Shown here: in pieces, positions 25,680 to 37,594 of the stretch
Position numbering within the stretch: position 1 is the stretch's first letter
Layout of the letters: each line of letters starts with the position of its first letter
NCBI GenBank assembly: GCA_021464245.1
Contig: JADCRB010000010.1
Span: 1,878,735-1,942,734, forward strand
Direction of reading: 5' to 3'
Length of the DNA stretch: 64,000 nucleotides
DNA from: Carallia brachiata
Lineage: Eukaryota; Streptophyta; Magnoliopsida; Malpighiales; Rhizophoraceae
The notes under the pieces: model-generated
What the model was told of the DNA's origin: nothing
The model's database searches: none
Seen by the model: the letters and a program-made list of their open reading frames with translations, nothing else
Program-made: the position numbers and the translations under genes

Positions 25680-26945
25680 TCAAACAGTCAACAGAAAGTC
25701 AAACATAATAACCTTACATCTGGATGTATACTAAATTTGATTGGGGAAAATTAGAGCATTATAATTTTGTGCTAAAAATTGTGCTCGAATGCAATGATGC
25801 CTAGATTTGTTGCAACAATTATGATACCTTTTGTAATAAAAAAGTACATTTGATTGTTTTTTATTATAAAAAGTATCACGATAGTTGCAAAAAATTTTGA
25901 CGTCATTACATTCGAGCACAAAAGTTTATGGTACTGTAATGATGCTCGATTTGAATAGCAGGCTTTTTGAGATCCCAAGACAAAACATTTGAACTCCAGA
26001 AAATAAAGCTAAACATCAATCAAACATGCAACTCACTAATTGTAATTCATATGAAAAAAAGTGCAACACTACATTTAGATAATTTTAAACTTTATATAAT
26101 ATTTATCACAAACAATAGTAGAGGTCGAATTAATAACTACGGAGATACCCTAGTGTTTGGGGACTTGTGTTGCGGGAGTTCTACATCTCTATACGTCTAG
26201 TTAATCCCAAAAAAAAAAAAAAAACCCTAACAAGAAAAACATGATTCTCTATAGAAACCTCCCACACTTGACAATCACCTCCCTTCACAACCTTCCCATG
26301 TGTGTGAAATCCTCTTACCCCCCGTCCTTGTCTCGATTCAACGCCAAGAATAGCGTGCAAATCTAGCAAATAAGGTAATAGAAAAACAACATACTCATCC
26401 CAAGAACAATTCGTACGGGCTTTAACGTCACGAAGGTGATGACCAGCAAGACTTTCTTTGGCAGTGAAAGGCCGTTGCGTCCCATCGTGCCGTACACGTC
26501 CTTATAGACGAACGGTGCGTATTTTTTCTCAAGTTCCTCAATGTTAGCGGCAACAAAGAATGTCCGGGCAGCGTCGGACTTGAGTAGCGAGCAGTCATCC
26601 TTGGTGGAACCATCGTCCTAAGCCAGTTCGAGTATGTGGTGGTGCAGAGGCGACACTGACTTAATGATGTCTTTAAGCTCCATCTTTATTGAAACTAACT
26701 TTTATTTATTTAATAATATATATTTTAGGTTTTCAATTGTGTTTAATAATTAAGTGTAAATAAAATGGAGAGCAAAGGGAGGTACAAGCAAAAGACCTTA
26801 TAAAAGAAGAAGAAGAAAAAAGAACGGAAGTGTTGTTATGGTTGCGATCGCTCTCTATGTCTAGCGTGGCGACTAACGACTGTGGGTACGACTTCCATGG
26901 TGGAGATGGATGAGTTTGCTAAGTCATGGCCGTTGGATTTATATT
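25680..26945 (-). pseudogene. Duplicated LPEAT1 promoter, exon 1 and part of intron 1 (decayed)
   Basis: This block aligns collinearly with 20089-21152 of the LPEAT1 gene: intron 1 sequence (25680-26148), exon 1 (26149-26689) and upstream sequence (26690-26945). Because intron and promoter are included it is a segmental duplication, not a processed copy. The start codon position (26687-26689) now reads ATA instead of ATG, an A run interrupts the frame at about 26207-26224, and most differences are C-to-T or G-to-A, many at former CpG sites. A 194-bp inverted-repeat insertion (25754-25947) sits in the intron part. No exons 2-8 follow, so it cannot encode the enzyme. Confidence 0.88.
25754..25947. 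mobile_element. 194-bp MITE inside the LPEAT1 pseudogene
   Basis: The ends are inverted repeats of roughly 48 bp: GAGCATTATAATTTTGTGCT at the left, and at the right the reverse complement begins GAGCATCATTACAGTACC, with TTTTGTGCTCGAAT shared inside. The parental LPEAT1 intron lacks this segment, so it inserted after the duplication. A target duplication was not clear. Confidence 0.6.
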
Positions 26946-28227
26946 TTTAAGAGAAGACTATGTCTAGACACAATTAGTGAGCTATATAGGAGCACGCAAT
27001 CAATTCAACGTCTTTTAGTGGTTGTCTATTTTTTAATTTTTCAAATTGAATACATTTTTACTATCTAATAGGCTAAATCACTGCATATCTATCGTGTTGT
27101 CACAATCATGTGCCAAAAAAATTTTAATTTTTTTTTATCCAACAGAGGGCAAACTACCCAGATACAATTATTAAAATCATAACTAAGGGGTTTAAACACC
27201 ACCTTCCTAGGCTATTGCACTCTAACGGAGTCCTACAACAATAATAAATGGAGATCCTTAGGAAGACGAGAAACAATATAAACCTAGAGGCCAGGATGCC
27301 GTGTAGCTAACCAATTAATCAGCCACTTTATTCTCTTCATAAAACGTATGATTAAAGCAAACTTCTTGCTCCCCACTCAACAAATCTTAGCAATTGCACA
27401 CTAATTAGCATGTGGGTGGGTATCAATTACTCTAGTTTTGATCATTCTCACAACTACCTCTGAATCTACTAGCACTTTGAGCTTGAGCACCTGAAATTGC
27501 CAAGCCAAGCTAAGTCCATGGAATAGTCCCATAACTCAGCCACAATTGTAGAAGTAGATCCTATATTGTGCACTAACCCCCTAGCTAGGTACACTTATGA
27601 TCCCGCAACATATATCCCGTCGTTGCCAAGCCAGACAACATCTAATATGCTCCATTTGTATTCAGCATTATCCAACCCACTACTGGAAGAGACCATACAA
27701 CCATGACTTCCCCATGACTCCTTAATTTTGTCCCCTGGTACTCTTTCTCACTAGCTGCCTTACATTCAAAAAAGAATCCACATTTATACTATATACCCAG
27801 ATGACCTTTCTAGTAAACACTTGCTCCTTTTGTGACTTCCACACATAACATAAAACAATTGTGAAAAGATACTGACAATCTTCCACATTCTTATGAGTCC
27901 CTCCGTCTTGAGTCCCGCATATTGAGGCTCAACCATTCTTTCACTCTATAACCAAAGAACATTACCCTTTTCTTCAATTTGACCAACTTACTCCATAACT
28001 TGTCACAATCCTACAATCCTATAACATATTAGACATTGTCTCAGCTTGACACCCACACAAAGGACATGCACTAGAATCCGCGAACCTCGTCTATGTCGCT
28101 CAAAATTGCACATAACCCTCCCATGGAGAACTTCCCAAAAAAAGTACCTAATCTTTTATGTGCATCTAACATTCCATATTCCTGAAAAATTGTCAAGGAC
28201 ATACCACCGAGCTTTTTCCTATAAAAG

Positions 28228-28425
28228 AGACATATAAGTTAGCTATGCCTCAAGGGACGCCCCAGTGGTTTGAGTTCAAAACTTATATTCTAGAGGTCTT
28301 GAGTTCAAATCCTGGAAAAGGAAAGGTGGGATTTATGGGAGGGAAGAGTTATCCCCATTATGTAACTCACGGCCTAACAGTCCTCCTAATGGACCAAAAA
28401 AAAAAAAAAGACATATAAGTTAGCT
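28228..28425 (+). mobile_element. tRNA-derived SINE with perfect 17-bp TSD
   Basis: The element is 28245-28408: a tRNA-like head (AGTGGTTTGAGTTC region) with a B-box-like GAGTTCAAATCCTGG, a short body and an A tail. It is flanked by the identical 17-bp duplication AGACATATAAGTTAGCT at 28228-28244 and 28409-28425. It interrupts the LINE between its reverse transcriptase and zf-RVT region and its perfect duplication suggests it is much younger than its host. Confidence 0.9.
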
Positions 28426-30074
28426 TCATAGAAAACTACCCATCAGATGCTCCTCTCCATACAAGCACATTAGGATTTTGGAATCGATCCTGCACACAAA
28501 TTAAGGCCAACAAGCTTAAAAATTCCATAAGTAAAAAATCTCTCAATTTCCTCCAATCCCAGCATTGGTTTTCTATCTAATAATCCCTCACCTTGAGTTG
28601 TTGATCAGCTTGGCTAATTGGTCTCAAAGCCTGTTGCTCTAATGTCCTATTCCTGATCCAGTATTCAGACTAGAACTTTACTAATTTTCCATCCCCTATA
28701 CTCTAAATTAGACCACAACTCGGTATATCTCTTACTTCCACCACACTATACCAGCAATGAGAAGCCCCAACCAATAACTCAATGACCCTAGTTTTTGTTT
28801 GCATTGTTTACCCTTGAGGACCTACACCCATAGGCTTTCTAGCTCTTTTAAAAAACACTAGCATAACTTGGATAACATTGCCCTATTAGCTAGTTATGAT
28901 TGATGGATACCCAACCCTTCATAAACCTTAGGCTAGCAGACATTCCCCCAGTTCACAAGATGCACCCATTTCCCCTACTCATTGTTCCCCCATAGGAAAT
29001 CCCTGTTTAGATGATCTAATTTCATAATATATGGAAACAGTTAAAGCAGTCGTCCATGCAACATACATTGGGACTGCCGATGTCACTAACTTTATGAGAG
29101 TTAATCGACCAGCAAAAGAAGGATTTTTTGCATTCTATCCTGAAAGTTTCTTTTGCACCTCATACAAAATATATTGGAATGTCATTTCTGTCACTCTTCC
29201 AGTCATTGCTAGCATGCCAAAGTAAAGGCCCAAGTCCTCAATTAATTTGACCCTAGATTCACGACTCAATTGTTTAGCCTTGGAGCCGATCACATTGCAA
29301 GAAACTATTAGCTTAGACATCTGAAGATTGACTATTTGGCCTGCACTCATATAAAACTTAGTGCTGCAATCCTTAACTACTTTTACTTGATCTGTGCTTG
29401 CTTCAGTAAGAAGAATGGCATTATCTACAAAAACAAGGTGTCAATCCAAGTCCACTCTGAGATGCCTGATAGGCTTCCACCTTCCCTAGTTTACCTTATT
29501 TTCAATTAGATGCGCAAGACGCCCAATAAAAATGACAAATATATAAAACGTAAGTAAAAGAGTCTCTTTGACGAATCCCCCCTTGAGGGAAAAAAACTTT
29601 TTTGTTACCACTCCATTTTATAATACCCTCATAAATGTCACGGTGATGCAATTCATAATCAATAAGACCTTTGAGCTCGGAAGAGACAACTCAATCAAAG
29701 TATCACAGGTGAAGTCTCAATTTAACTGATCATAAGCTTTCTCCAAATCCAACTTGAACACCATCCACCTTTTTTTTCCCTTTTAACCTTCCTATTGAAT
29801 AAAGAACTTCCTGCAATAACTCAATGTTATTTGATATGTGCCTCCTTGGAGCAAAGCAAGATTGGATGGGTGCTATCCAAGCTAGCTGAAAATCTTTCAA
29901 CTGATGTACAATGACCTTTATCATCATCTTACATGTGACATTATACAAATCAATAGACTGAAATTTGCTAATTTTAACTAGGCTCTCAACTTTTGGGATA
30001 AGAACCAACAGAGTATCATCCACAAACTCTAGCATAGGGCCATTGTTCAAAATCTAAAGCACAAATTTGGACAA

Positions 30075-30361
30075 TAAGGGCCCGTTTATTTTGCTGTAAA
30101 ATAACTTACATTTGTAAAATATTTGCAGGGAAAAATATTTGCAGTGAAAATAATGATTTTTCTTTATCACTTACTTATAGCACAGTTTGTGTTTTCTCTG
30201 AAAATAACTTCAACTCTGCAAAAGGAGAAGTTATTTTACCTGAAAATCTGAAAATTTTTTCTAAATTTTGCCTATGTAAAATATTTTCCGTGAAACAAAC
30301 GCCGGAAAACCTGTAAAATTTTTTCCTATAAAATGTTTTACAGAAAACAAACACACCCTAA
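30075..30361. mobile_element. Tourist-like MITE with TAA duplication
   Basis: The element is 30078-30358 (281 bp). The left end is GGGCCCGTTTATTTTGCTGT; the right end reverse complemented is GGGTGTGTTTGTTTTCTGTA, with TGTAAAA shared further in. It is flanked by TAA at 30075-30077 and 30359-30361. A 3-bp TAA duplication and G/C-rich tips match PIF/Harbinger (Tourist-like) MITEs. It lies inside the LINE. Confidence 0.7.
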
Positions 30362-32794
30362 GGTACACCAACAATTTCTCACATTTTTAAAAAGAACAAT
30401 GAATGGTATCCATCTAGCTCTGGAGCCTTGTGTGGATCCAAGGAGAAAAGTGCTTGCATTACCTCCATCATGCTAAAAGGCCGAATCAGTTTGCTAGGAT
30501 TTTGATCATTTAGCTTGTAAAACACTTCCCTGCAACCAATTTCTTGATATCATTCTTTCTCCACCAAATAAAGCTGTTTAAAGCAGCAGCAAGTATGGGA
30601 TTTGAAACTCCTATTCATCATAGATTCATTAATTGAGATCATTTTTAAGAACCTCGATCATGTTTCTTTTTCTTCAAATAATAGTAGTAGCATAAAAATA
30701 TTTGGTGTTACGGTCTCCCTTAGCTATCCACTAGACTTTTAACTTTTAAAACCACAACACCTCTTCTTGCTTTAGGATGGAAGAGAGCTCTTCCTACAAA
30801 CTCCTTTTTAACATACAAATACTCAGTGAGAAACAATGTTCCAGAGCAAATTAACACTATTTAATTCAAGCCAACACTTACCTCTTTCTTCTAACATATG
30901 CCCAAACACCTATCAGCTCCAATCACTCAAAAACTTTGTTAGATCTTGCAAAGCCATAGAAACCAGTATACTTTGATTCCGGTACTGTCGAATGACTGAT
31001 GAAAAGCCATTGTGAGATAACCTTGCTTCTTGAAATCGGAATGGGTTACTTCCAATAAACGCCCTGCACTGCTTCCATCCTCGGAAGAAATGGACAGCGA
31101 TCGAAATTCACTCACGGTAGGTAGAAGATTGATGCCTTAGGCCAAGCTAATCTCCACTCAAAAATTGCTAGAGCCCTATCCAACCTACAACACACCCTTG
31201 TACAAAAAAGATCACCCCAAGTAAATTTCTGTTTATTGTAGCCTAAATCCACCAACTTCAACTTACTAATCTACCTAGTAAACTTACCCCAACTATACTC
31301 CCTACTCTCTCGGCCCCTTTGTTTATCCTCTGGGGATTTTACAGAGTTACAATTCCCAACTAAAATCCATAGCCCCCTCATCCTCTAACTAATTTTCTCT
31401 AGCTCTTCCCACAAAGTCTTTCTTCTATAAGCCTACGAATGAGCATAGACTATAATGAGATACCATGGATTCTTACCTCATAAATCAACTTGTAGGTGTA
31501 TAAACTATCTATGACCTTTCAACTTTGTAAACCTGACCTTCTCTATATCCCATAGCACCCAAATGCCATTGGTAAATCCTGACGCTTCTTACTTAACACC
31601 CCAAAATAGTTTGTATCCTTATAAATTTCATTCATTCTCGACCTACTAATTTTCGATTCTACCAACACTATCATAGTCGGTTTATGCATCTGCATAAACA
31701 GTCTAATCATCCTCAAAAAAATCCTCACTTTCTATCCCACAACAATTCCAAAATAGAAAATCCATCTAAATAAAGAGGAAAGATAGGACGCCAAACAAAA
31801 ACCAAGCCTACGATTCTCATACTCAACAAGCCTAGTCTAATCCAGTTCATCCACCAACATAACTGTCTCAGCTACTTGAGACTAAAGACTATTATAGCCT
31901 AACCCTCTCATCACAATCATCAAACCCAACTTATCTGGCAGTCTGGGCTGAGGCTAGTTGTTAATAGGTAAAATGCCCGTTCGAGCATTCCGTAGCTTTT
32001 CCCCTAAGCCCTCACCCCCTCAATCAGCCCACAAGATAGTCCACCCCAGAGTTGTTCCCGCCTTGAACACTACCTTTTGGAATAATCTTCTTGCCTTTAT
32101 GCATAGGTGGCGCCAAATGGCTTCTCACACCACATGCCTGATTATTCTTCATAGGAGCATTTTTTGTGGGCCCATTTGAGATTCACGGCTAAAATCTAGT
32201 CATTATAGCATCCCTACCGTTAATTGGCAAAATTTTGTTATCAAAAACTTCAATCATTACGTCATTACTTTATCCCTCCCTGCAACATGGCTTCATTGTT
32301 TGTCTAATTCCTTCAACAACCTTAGAGCCTGTGCCACCAACCACCGGTGTCAAAGCAACATCCTCCTTCTGGTTACCAAATTCTGACAAAATCCCCTCCT
32401 TCCAAACTCAAATTTGGATCCCTAACCCTTATTTTTTTGCCCCATTCAGAACCTTCCTGTAATACTTTTGCCACTACACCCAGCTCATTATCATTCCCTT
32501 GAGACCCAAAGCTCTGCCTCAGTGGGCACAATGCAAACATCCATGGATAATAGTCAACCTCATTCTCAGCAAACTTTCGAGCTTCTCTACTTTCCCTTGT
32601 TGCTCCTCTGTTTTACAGCTGCTAGCACTCAATACAGACATTGTTAAAGCCCTCATACTCGACTTGGTTACATGTTCCCCAACCCGATATTTAGTATTTA
32701 GCAAGTTAGAAAGATCAAGCTCAACACAGAGCCAAGGATAGTTTCCCTCAAGTCTCCTCTAATGTATTGTTATCCACCCTTAGTGTTTTACTAG

Positions 32795-32849
32795 CCAAAT
32801 TACCTTTTTTTTTTTTTTTTTTTGGTGAAGAGCACCAACCAAATTACCT
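32795..32849 (-). mobile_element. Micro retroinsertion: 15 bp plus poly(A), TSD
   Basis: Nineteen T (32805-32823) and GGTGAAGAGCACCAA (32824-32838) are inserted between two copies of CCAAATTACC (32795-32804 and 32839-32848). On the minus strand this is a 15-bp tail end, TTGGTGCTCTTCACC, followed by poly(A). It looks like an extreme 5' truncation of a poly(A) retroelement, or priming from an almost bare tail. Confidence 0.7.
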
Positions 32850-33399
32850 AGTTTCCATAGGATCTTACATTGTAGTACTCCATCGGTAGCTACGGTAAAC
32901 GAATCTAAGCAGCCACCTGCTCAATGCTAGTTTCTTAGGATTGAAATCTGCTTGCCACCTTCGCATTATCAGGTAGTGCCCCCGTCGCTAGCCATAGGCA
33001 GCCGTGGATTAGATCTCGTAATCCTCTGCACACTCATAATTACTAAGAAAAACCTGTAAACCAAGTCCATAAGATTGAAGCCACTTATAGCGACCCACAT
33101 CTATGACAAACGACAGTGAAAAAAGTATAACCCACATTGCGGCCCAAAACCTTAATAATCAAAGATCTATGAAACGGTTCCCTAATTTCAACCTTGTTGT
33201 AGTTGTCAAAGTCAAAGTAGGGCAATCCTTAGTACCCTTACACTCTTATCATTCAATACTAGCCCTTCATCCTTCTCTTTCGACAACTCCTCTCCCTCAT
33301 AACCCCAGAACCCACCTCACTTTGGTGTAAGAAAAGTATCTCATTAAGAGATTATAGGATGTTTCTATGTACGCCCAACAATATTACCCCTCGAACCAA

Positions 33400-34850
33400 C
33401 CCATCCACCTTCTTACCACATGCCCTTTCAAAACTCTTAACCTTCTTATTGCTCCATACCAACTTGTCCACTTCCTCAAGCGTCACTTGAGCATGGAGAG
33501 AGTCATTTCCATTCTTTTTTCCTCACACTCAACGAGCGAAGTTTTTGCTTATCTTTTGAGAATAACAGCAAGTCCCCTGATTTATATATATCTACACATT
33601 GTGCCAAAAACTACAAAGATTAGCTCGGGTTTAGGTTAATGTAAATGCCCAAAGCCCCCTTCAGTTCACCAAGACAGTTAATATTTTTTTTATACAAATT
33701 ATCAAAGCAACTTGTCTACTTACATATAATGTCAAATGCAAATTATTGAACTTGGTCGTGGTCTGTTCTTCATCGTCCGCAAATAGCCACTACGGGTGGG
33801 CTGTTAATCAGAATAATTGTACTCATTGTCTTAAACAAATTGTGACACTTTTGTTAAATTAGAAATTTTAAACCCAACACGTTAAACATTCCACCAATGG
33901 TTAATGATAATTTCGTACATAGCTAACAAAAGTAACAACATTCTAAAGAGTGTTCACAATCATAAATCACCAATTGACAATCCTCTCATATGTACAACGA
34001 ATCAGTGGTATAGTTTTAGATGATTTGAGATAATTGATAGATTATTTGGATATAAACTATGGAAAGAATACCTTTAGAAAGCAATTGAAACTTTTCACAT
34101 GAGATTCACAAAAAAGTTTTCTCACTGAAGGTGTTAAAATTTGATCTGACTCAATGGTTTAACCTGAACTCCACTGGAAAAAACACAACCCAAAAAAGGC
34201 ATGACTTGAAAATGACCTGAACCTGAAACAACCTCAATATTTAAGGTCAAACTTGGACGACTCGTATGACCCGATTTTTTTATTAAGAGAATAAAAAAAT
34301 AAAATAAAAAATTATAACATATGAATCATAAATAAAATAAAATAAATTAGATTCTACTATTTCAATATAAATCTTAACTATAAATTCTTTTCAAAATATT
34401 TAAGATTTTTTATAAAATTTTCAAATTTTATTTTGAGTTCTTAGATTTTTTTTAAATTAGTGTTTTGAATTATTTTTGATTCTATGATTTTGTTTGATTT
34501 TTAAGAAAAAAGACTTTTTGAATTATCTTCCAAATATACTCTTGGTGATCAAATTGGATTTATTGTTCTCTTTTTAAATTTCAAGAAAAAACTTTTTTAC
34601 CGCACTTTCTCTCATAAAAAGCTTTTAAGGAAAATGCTTTTTTCTTCCCAATCCATTTTTTTTTTTACCATCTACCTTCTTACCACACTCCCTCTCAGAA
34701 TGCTTATCCTTATTATTACTCTGGACCAACTAGTCTACTTCCTCAGGCATCGCCTAAGCATGGAGATAGTCGATTTCCATTCTTTTTCCTCACACTCCAG
34801 AAGCGAAGTTTGTTACTTATCTTTTGAGGCTAATAGTCAGGGGTGGATCT
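33400..34850. repeat. Two dispersed copies of a 170-bp segment
   Basis: About 33405-33575 and 34665-34835 share a diverged segment in the same orientation (for example CTTCTTACCACA, CCAACTTGTC/CCAACTAGTC, TCACACTC and AGCGAAGTTT words). They are probably the 5' region of two overlapping LINE fragments on the minus strand. The interval between (33600-34600) is AT-rich with no gene recognised. Confidence 0.5.
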
Positions 34851-35655
34851 GTATGATTAATTGTGGGGGCAACTGCCCTCCACTGAGATCAAAATTTAAC
34901 ATATCAAGTGAGTAGAATTTTAAGTCATGCTCCCACTGATTGTGTAGTTGCGAAGAGATGGCTGGATACGCGCGCATCAGTTAAACCCAGTTTCTTCCAT
35001 TTAAAGTATATTTCAAAGCTTGACAGTTCTGAAGCACAAATGTAAGAAACCATCAAAGATATACCTGCCACAGCATTGTACACCCATGTTCCAATTTTAG
35101 GCTAACTTTTATTCCCCCAAAAAGCTGGAAAGTTGGGAAGAAAGTGAAGTCCTGCTCCGGTCATTGTTCAAATGAAACACCCAGAAACAGAATTATACAC
35201 AGATGCGTATGAAAGCAAGCTGAGAGTTTCTACTGAGGTTAATCACAACAAACAACCAACAGGAATAGAAGATTCTGTGGATGGCATTATTACTCAGAAG
35301 AGACAGAAAAACGTTGGCACGGAAAAAAATAGATTCTGAGAAAACTTTACTCTCTTAATAAGTCTTTTCTAATTCGATCTGAATTAGTAGAACTCCAAAT
35401 TAATTTCTAGATAGCACAGTTTGGCACCAAAAAAGAGATAAAAATCCAGAGAACGAAGAGTTTCAAAATTGTTTCTCCTGAATAAAACTAATGTTCTCTG
35501 ACTCTTTTATGTCAATTCAGCTACTGCAAATAACATTTGCCGCATTTTTCCAAACACCTTCCGGTGAAGACAATCATTCAATTCACTACCAATATAAAAA
35601 CGACGAAAAATCGCAAGCAAATCAAACATAGTTTCAGCAAAATGCTGCCAAAGTC
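34851..35655. other. Intergenic and probable PEX11A 3' UTR
   Basis: No conserved frame. The right portion follows the PEX11A stop codon on the minus strand and probably contains its 3' UTR. Confidence 0.4.
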
Positions 35656-36467
35656 TCAGCAAGAGACCCAGTTCTTATGGGTACTAATAAGTGCAGACAA
35701 AAGCCCTGCAAAGGAGACTAACAGCGGCCCAGAGAGCCGTCCTTTCCCGTCTCGAATATCCGCAATTGCCATTAACCCGTCGGCGAAATCCTGCACAATC
35801 GACAGTCTTTTCATCAACTTCTTCTCCCTCAGCTTTACCAGTCTCCCCTCTTCTTCTTGAGTTCCGGTTCCCCTCGAAGCCGCGACCTCAATGCTCGATA
35901 GCAAGCACGCCTCATCCTCAGTCAGCTTCTTCAAATCCCTAAATTTCAGGGAAATACTGCCTATGTACCCAACGAACTCAGCCCACGCGCTGATTTTCCC
36001 CAAACTTCGCGCGTGCTTGCCGTCGATCAACCCCGATTTCGCCAGCCAAACGAATTGCTCGACAAAGTAGTACAAGCCCTCGCCTCCGTACGCGAGGACG
36101 GCGAGGAAAATCTCTTCCTTGGAATCGAAATGGGAGTTCCGGAGAACGTTGACGTCTTGAACGAATTTCCCGAGCCGAAAGGCCTTGCGGCTCAGGCCGA
36201 CGCTGGACTCGAAGCTCTTGAGCCGTTTAGTTACCGTCGAGGCTTCGGGAACAGCCGAGGAGGCCAAGATGATCTTGGTGGCGTAACGCGAGATCTTGAG
36301 CAGCTTGTCCACGCCGTCTCGCTTGGCCAGGTAGGCTTCCAGGTGGTTCAAAAAGTCTCTGTTCTTCGTCGCCGGCCGTGCAAGGAGTTTCGCAGTCGGC
36401 GGCGATGGTTGGTGATCGATTTTTCCGATTGGTCGAGACTTGTCGTTGCAGAGGACTTGGAATCCAT
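35656..36467 (-). CDS. PEX11A: Peroxisomal membrane protein PEX11A, single exon, apparent 1-nt frameshift
   Basis: Peroxin-11 of the peroxisomal membrane, which drives elongation and proliferation of peroxisomes. The conserved body is open from about 36410 to the stop at 35656: RDFLNHLEAYLAKRDGVDKL, KISRYATKIILAS, LKSFESSVGLSRKAFRLGKF, then GLYYFVEQFVWLAKSG and a C-terminal ADIRDGKGRLSGPL...STHKNW end, matching plant PEX11A. The body frame has no upstream ATG. The only plausible ATG (36467, MDSKSSATTSLDQSE) is in another frame; the two frames would meet if the A run at 36424-36420 (minus strand AAAAA) had one more base. So the sequence either lacks one base or uses an unusual start. The single-exon layout fits this short family member. 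Confidence 0.85.
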
Positions 36468-36559
36468 GGAGATGGAAAGCACAGTGTTGTGTTACAGAGA
36501 GATGGAAAATTGCTGTTTGCTATGATCATGGAAAGGAAATATCGAGACGACACCGTTGG

Positions 36560-37590
36560 CTAATTTATTTCCGTTGAAGAAACTTTTGTTTTATTGACAT
36601 GGGTGCCGCACGCAATTAAATAACAAAAACAAATCTATAAATTTCACCAATCTATCTTTCTGCCTTTTAAGAATTTTACTTATATTGTTTTGTTTTGAAT
36701 TCTATTTTTAATGTTTATTGTGTCAATTTTTTCTGTCAATTTTTCGTTATTTGATCCTTTTTTTTAATCTCTTTCTTTTAATTATATAAAAATATTAAAT
36801 ATATCACTTATTAGATGATATATTGCTGATATGAGCTATAAGTAAGATGATCTATTACTCACTGTAATATCATGTATCACACTTAACGATCAATTAACAG
36901 AAAAGAATAAAAAAAATTGATGAAAAAATATTGAAAATAAAATTTAAAATAAAAAAATATTATAGATAAAATTTTTTAAAAATAAAAAAATAATAGGTGA
37001 AATTCATAGATTTACCAACAAAGTTCTTGGTTACTTTTCGTACGCGCGTGCTTTGCAGAATAAAGTAAAGGTTGAGCGTGCCAAAAAGTCCGCGGCGTAA
37101 TATTCTTCTCAGCTCGCCCACCGTGCTAAAGTCATATAAATTGAATAAAAAAGTTTGTTTGATCGTGAAACTTTGAAAAGATTAAAATTATTTTAACCAT
37201 TATACTTTCATATGTGTGCCTATTTCTTTTAGTCGGCTTTAATGATGCACCTCTTTTTTCTAATCCTTTTTCTTTTTTGACTGATTCTCTTGCAATTTAA
37301 ACAGTAGATTTTGTACTGGCAGTAGACACTTATGATACGGAGAATAGCAATGGCAATGGGAGCATCCAAAACTAGGAAGAAACGAGGGAGCATAGACCTT
37401 AATCACATTTTTTCTTTTATTTATACCGTTCGAGTTAAACTAAACTATTTTTTAAAAAATAATTAATAAAAATAATGTCTCACAGACTTATTAGAAGATA
37501 TTACATGTAATAATAAAAAAAAATAAAACACCACAAACGTGTAGATTACCTCTAAATCTAATGTACCTTTGGATTTTTGAGATTATAGGC
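36560..37590. other. Spacer between divergent PEX11A and the gene at 37595
   Basis: AT-rich, with A/T homopolymers; it should contain the promoters of both flanking genes. No gene or recognised element. Confidence 0.4.
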
Positions 37591-37594
37591 AATA

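Larger units (their letters stand above)
27130..33600 (-). mobile_element. Old L1-type LINE, degenerate, about 6 kb
   Basis: Read on the minus strand from high to low coordinates. ORF1: DUF4283-type domain at about 33110-32860 (GHYLIMRRWQADFNP, then IRLP and LPMEYYNVRSYGN). ORF2 endonuclease: about 31730-31300 (KPTMIVLVESKIS). Reverse transcriptase: about 30440-29100 (LDPHKAPELDGYHSLFF, SIDLYNVTCKMMIKVI, CFAPRRHISNNIELLQ). zf-RVT: about 28075-28010 (CPLCGCQAETMSN). The 3' end has an A run at 27129-27137. Stops and frame changes are frequent; the catalytic FADD-type motif reads FVDN (about 29425), and Trp codons have become TAG in ORF1. It is dead. It carries a SINE (28245-28408), a MITE (30078-30358) and a micro-insertion (32805-32838). 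The 5' limit is uncertain. Confidence 0.82.

Noticed and set aside
36013..36525. 170-codon plus-strand frame
   Set aside because: Antisense shadow of PEX11A.
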